A DNA stretch of 7,194 bases from a bacterium (GTDB taxonomy: Bacteria; Zixibacteria; MSB-5A5; GN15; FEB-12), in the NCBI GenBank assembly GCA_030640905.1, contig DAOWIM010000246.1:1-7194 (forward strand), given 5' to 3'. The notes beneath the pieces were generated by a model. It had not been told where the DNA came from. It saw only the letters and a program-made list of their open reading frames with translations, and did no database searches. Position numbers and translations under genes: made by a program. Positions 6,421 through 7,194 of the stretch are shown piece after piece (positions within the stretch are counted from its first letter, which is position 1; every line of letters starts with the position of its first letter).

Positions 6421-6993
6421 ATGGCGTTCGACGGTAAGAAAATCGAACAAGGTGTCAGACTGATTCTGGAAGGGGTCGGCGAAGATCCCTCCCGCGAAGG
6501 ACTCGTTCGCACTCCCGAACGGATGGTGGAATATTTTGAAGAAGTCCTCGCCGGGATCGACCAGGACCCTGCGGTCGAACTAAAAAAATACACAACCTCC
6601 AATAAAGACGAGATGATCATTATCCGCGATGTCTCGTTCTATTCACTCTGCGAACACCACCTCCTGCCGTTTTTCGGACATGTGCATATTTCTTATATCC
6701 CCCAGAATGACAAAGTGGCCGGGTTCGACAAAATGGTTAAGGTGATCGAAATACTGTCGCATCGGCTTCAGGTTCAGGAACGGATGACCACCCAGATTGC
6801 CGACGCTATGGAAGAGGCGATCGCTCCCAAAGGACTCCTGATCGTGGTCGAAGCCGAACATCTCTGCCTGACGATGCGCGGCATGAAAAAACAGGGCAGC
6901 AAAGTTGTTACATCGGCAATTCGCGGGATCATGCGTAAAGACGCCACCCGCGCCGAAGCCCTGACTCTCCTCCGCGGCCACCACCCTTCTTAA
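6421..6993 (+). CDS. folE: GTP cyclohydrolase I FolE
   Basis: FolE opens GTP to 7,8-dihydroneopterin triphosphate, the first step toward tetrahydrofolate and related pterins (in some bacteria also queuosine precursors). The 190-residue protein has the family N-terminus 'GVRLILEGVGEDPSREGLVRTPERM' at 11-35. The zinc/active-site motif 'SLCEHHLLPFFG' contains C77, H79 and H80. 'RLQVQERMTTQIADAM' is at 115-130 and 'VVEAEHLCLTMRGMKKQGS' at 142-160 supplies the third zinc ligand, C149. These residues mark the zinc-dependent FolE1 type, not the FolE2 type. The ATG lies 3 nt after the ftsH stop, and AGAAGGG at 6408-6414 within the end of ftsH gives a strong ribosome binding site with 6-nt spacing, so the two are almost certainly co-transcribed and translationally linked. 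No further folate genes are visible before the window ends. Confidence 0.98.
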   Translation: MAFDGKKIEQGVRLILEGVGEDPSREGLVRTPERMVEYFEEVLAGIDQDPAVELKKYTTSNKDEMIIIRDVSFYSLCEHHLLPFFGHVHISYIPQNDKVAGFDKMVKVIEILSHRLQVQERMTTQIADAMEEAIAPKGLLIVVEAEHLCLTMRGMKKQGSKVVTSAIRGIMRKDATRAEALTLLRGHHPS

Positions 6994-6996
6994 CAG

Positions 6997-7009
6997 CAGG
7001 CGGAGCCTG
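6997..7009 (+). terminator. Short hairpin directly after folE, weak terminator candidate
   Basis: CAGGC, a 3-nt loop GGA, and GCCTG form a perfect 5-bp GC-rich stem 3 nt after the folE stop codon. The following bases TCTTAAGTCTT are only moderately U-rich, so intrinsic termination would be weak. The right arm is also the beginning of the downstream tandem repeat. Confidence 0.3.
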
Positions 7010-7128
7010 TCTTAAGTCTTGCCGTAATCTCTCTTAATTACTTAAGAGCAGCTTGCCGCCAAGCACAGCCTGTCTTTCACATTACTGCAACCTTTTCTCA
7101 ATTACGTAAGAGCGACTTGCCACCGGGC
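7004..7128. repeat. Imperfect tandem repeat, two units of 63-64 bases
   Basis: Unit 1 (7004-7064) and unit 2 (7067-7128) share the blocks AGCCTGTCTT, AATTAC-TAAGAGC, CTTGCC-CC and GC in the same order. The offset is 63 bases at the left end and 64 at the right end, so one small indel separates them. The middle portions have diverged. Unit 1 contains a perfect hairpin; unit 2 keeps it only partly. No open frame of interest crosses the region. It resembles a duplicated extragenic repeat element, though only two copies are visible here. Confidence 0.7.
7031..7048. other. Perfect 7-bp hairpin inside the first repeat unit
   Basis: CTCTTAA (7031-7037), loop TTAC (7038-7041) and TTAAGAG (7042-7048) form a gap-free stem. 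The equivalent segment of unit 2 (7095-7112) pairs at five of seven positions, counting one G-T wobble. The stem is AT-rich and not followed by a U-tract, so it is not a typical intrinsic terminator. Confidence 0.55.
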
Positions 7129-7144
7129 GACGTAAAGCCGCCCT

Positions 7145-7175
7145 CTACGCGGGACAACAGCCCCTCATCGCGTAG
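7145..7175. repeat. Inverted repeat near the right edge
   Basis: CTACGCG (7145-7151) and CGCGTAG (7169-7175) are exact inverted copies separated by 17 bases, with further partly complementary GC-rich flanks (GCCGCCC on the left, CGGCGGGC on the right). It could form an extended imperfect stem. It follows the tandem repeat and may belong to the same kind of extragenic element, or be the edge of something continuing beyond the window. Confidence 0.45.
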
Positions 7176-7194
7176 CGGCGGGCCTTGTGTCCGC

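Noticed and set aside
5443..6450. 335-codon minus-strand open frame opposite ftsH
   Set aside because: It is a shadow of the highly conserved ftsH coding sequence; its translation shows no recognisable domain and no ribosome binding site context.
7004..7128. CRISPR array
   Set aside because: There are only two diverged adjacent copies, no spacer-repeat alternation and no cas genes.

Overview
This window is a bacterial chromosomal segment of moderate GC content. I see no mobile element, CRISPR array, tRNA or rRNA. The organism cannot be fixed from the sequence alone. A secreted protein with the pattern 'VPVTFYIKW.N ... NGFQVYSPDGATW' at the left edge, together with the housekeeping gene order, suggests a Zixibacteria-like or other FCB-group-related environmental bacterium. 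That is an inference from remembered family style, not a database result.

Layout. Positions 1-521 (minus strand) hold the N-terminal part of an exported protein with a signal peptide; it runs off the left edge. Positions 522-882 are a gene-poor leader region with two plausible sigma70-type promoters pointing left, one hairpin and a doubtful 26-codon ORF. Positions 883-1284 (minus) encode a VanZ-family membrane protein. After a short divergent intergenic region, everything from 1387 to 6993 is on the plus strand: a two-TM potassium channel with a C-terminal RCK/TrkA domain, split by a one-base frameshift near 1609; tilS (tRNA-Ile lysidine synthase); hpt (hypoxanthine phosphoribosyltransferase, TTG start, overlapping tilS by 62 nt); ftsH (AAA+ membrane zinc protease, GTG start); and folE (GTP cyclohydrolase I, 3 nt after ftsH). 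The last 200 bases are noncoding and carry an imperfect 63-64 bp tandem duplication with a perfect hairpin, followed by a separate inverted repeat.

How the genes work together. tilS-hpt-ftsH(-folE) is a recurrent bacterial housekeeping cluster. It joins tRNA decoding fidelity (lysidine at the AUA-reading tRNA), purine salvage, membrane-protein quality control and the first step of folate/pterin synthesis. The tight spacings (56 nt, overlap of 62 nt, 89 nt, 3 nt) suggest co-transcription, possibly from upstream of the channel gene.

Most notable items: the frameshifted but otherwise fully conserved K+ channel; the loss of the second acidic residue in the Hpt PRPP motif (VEG rather than VED/VEE); the tandem structured repeat after folE; and a promoter-bearing leader upstream of the secreted protein gene. 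I did not find convincing evidence for a previously undescribed multi-gene system in this window.
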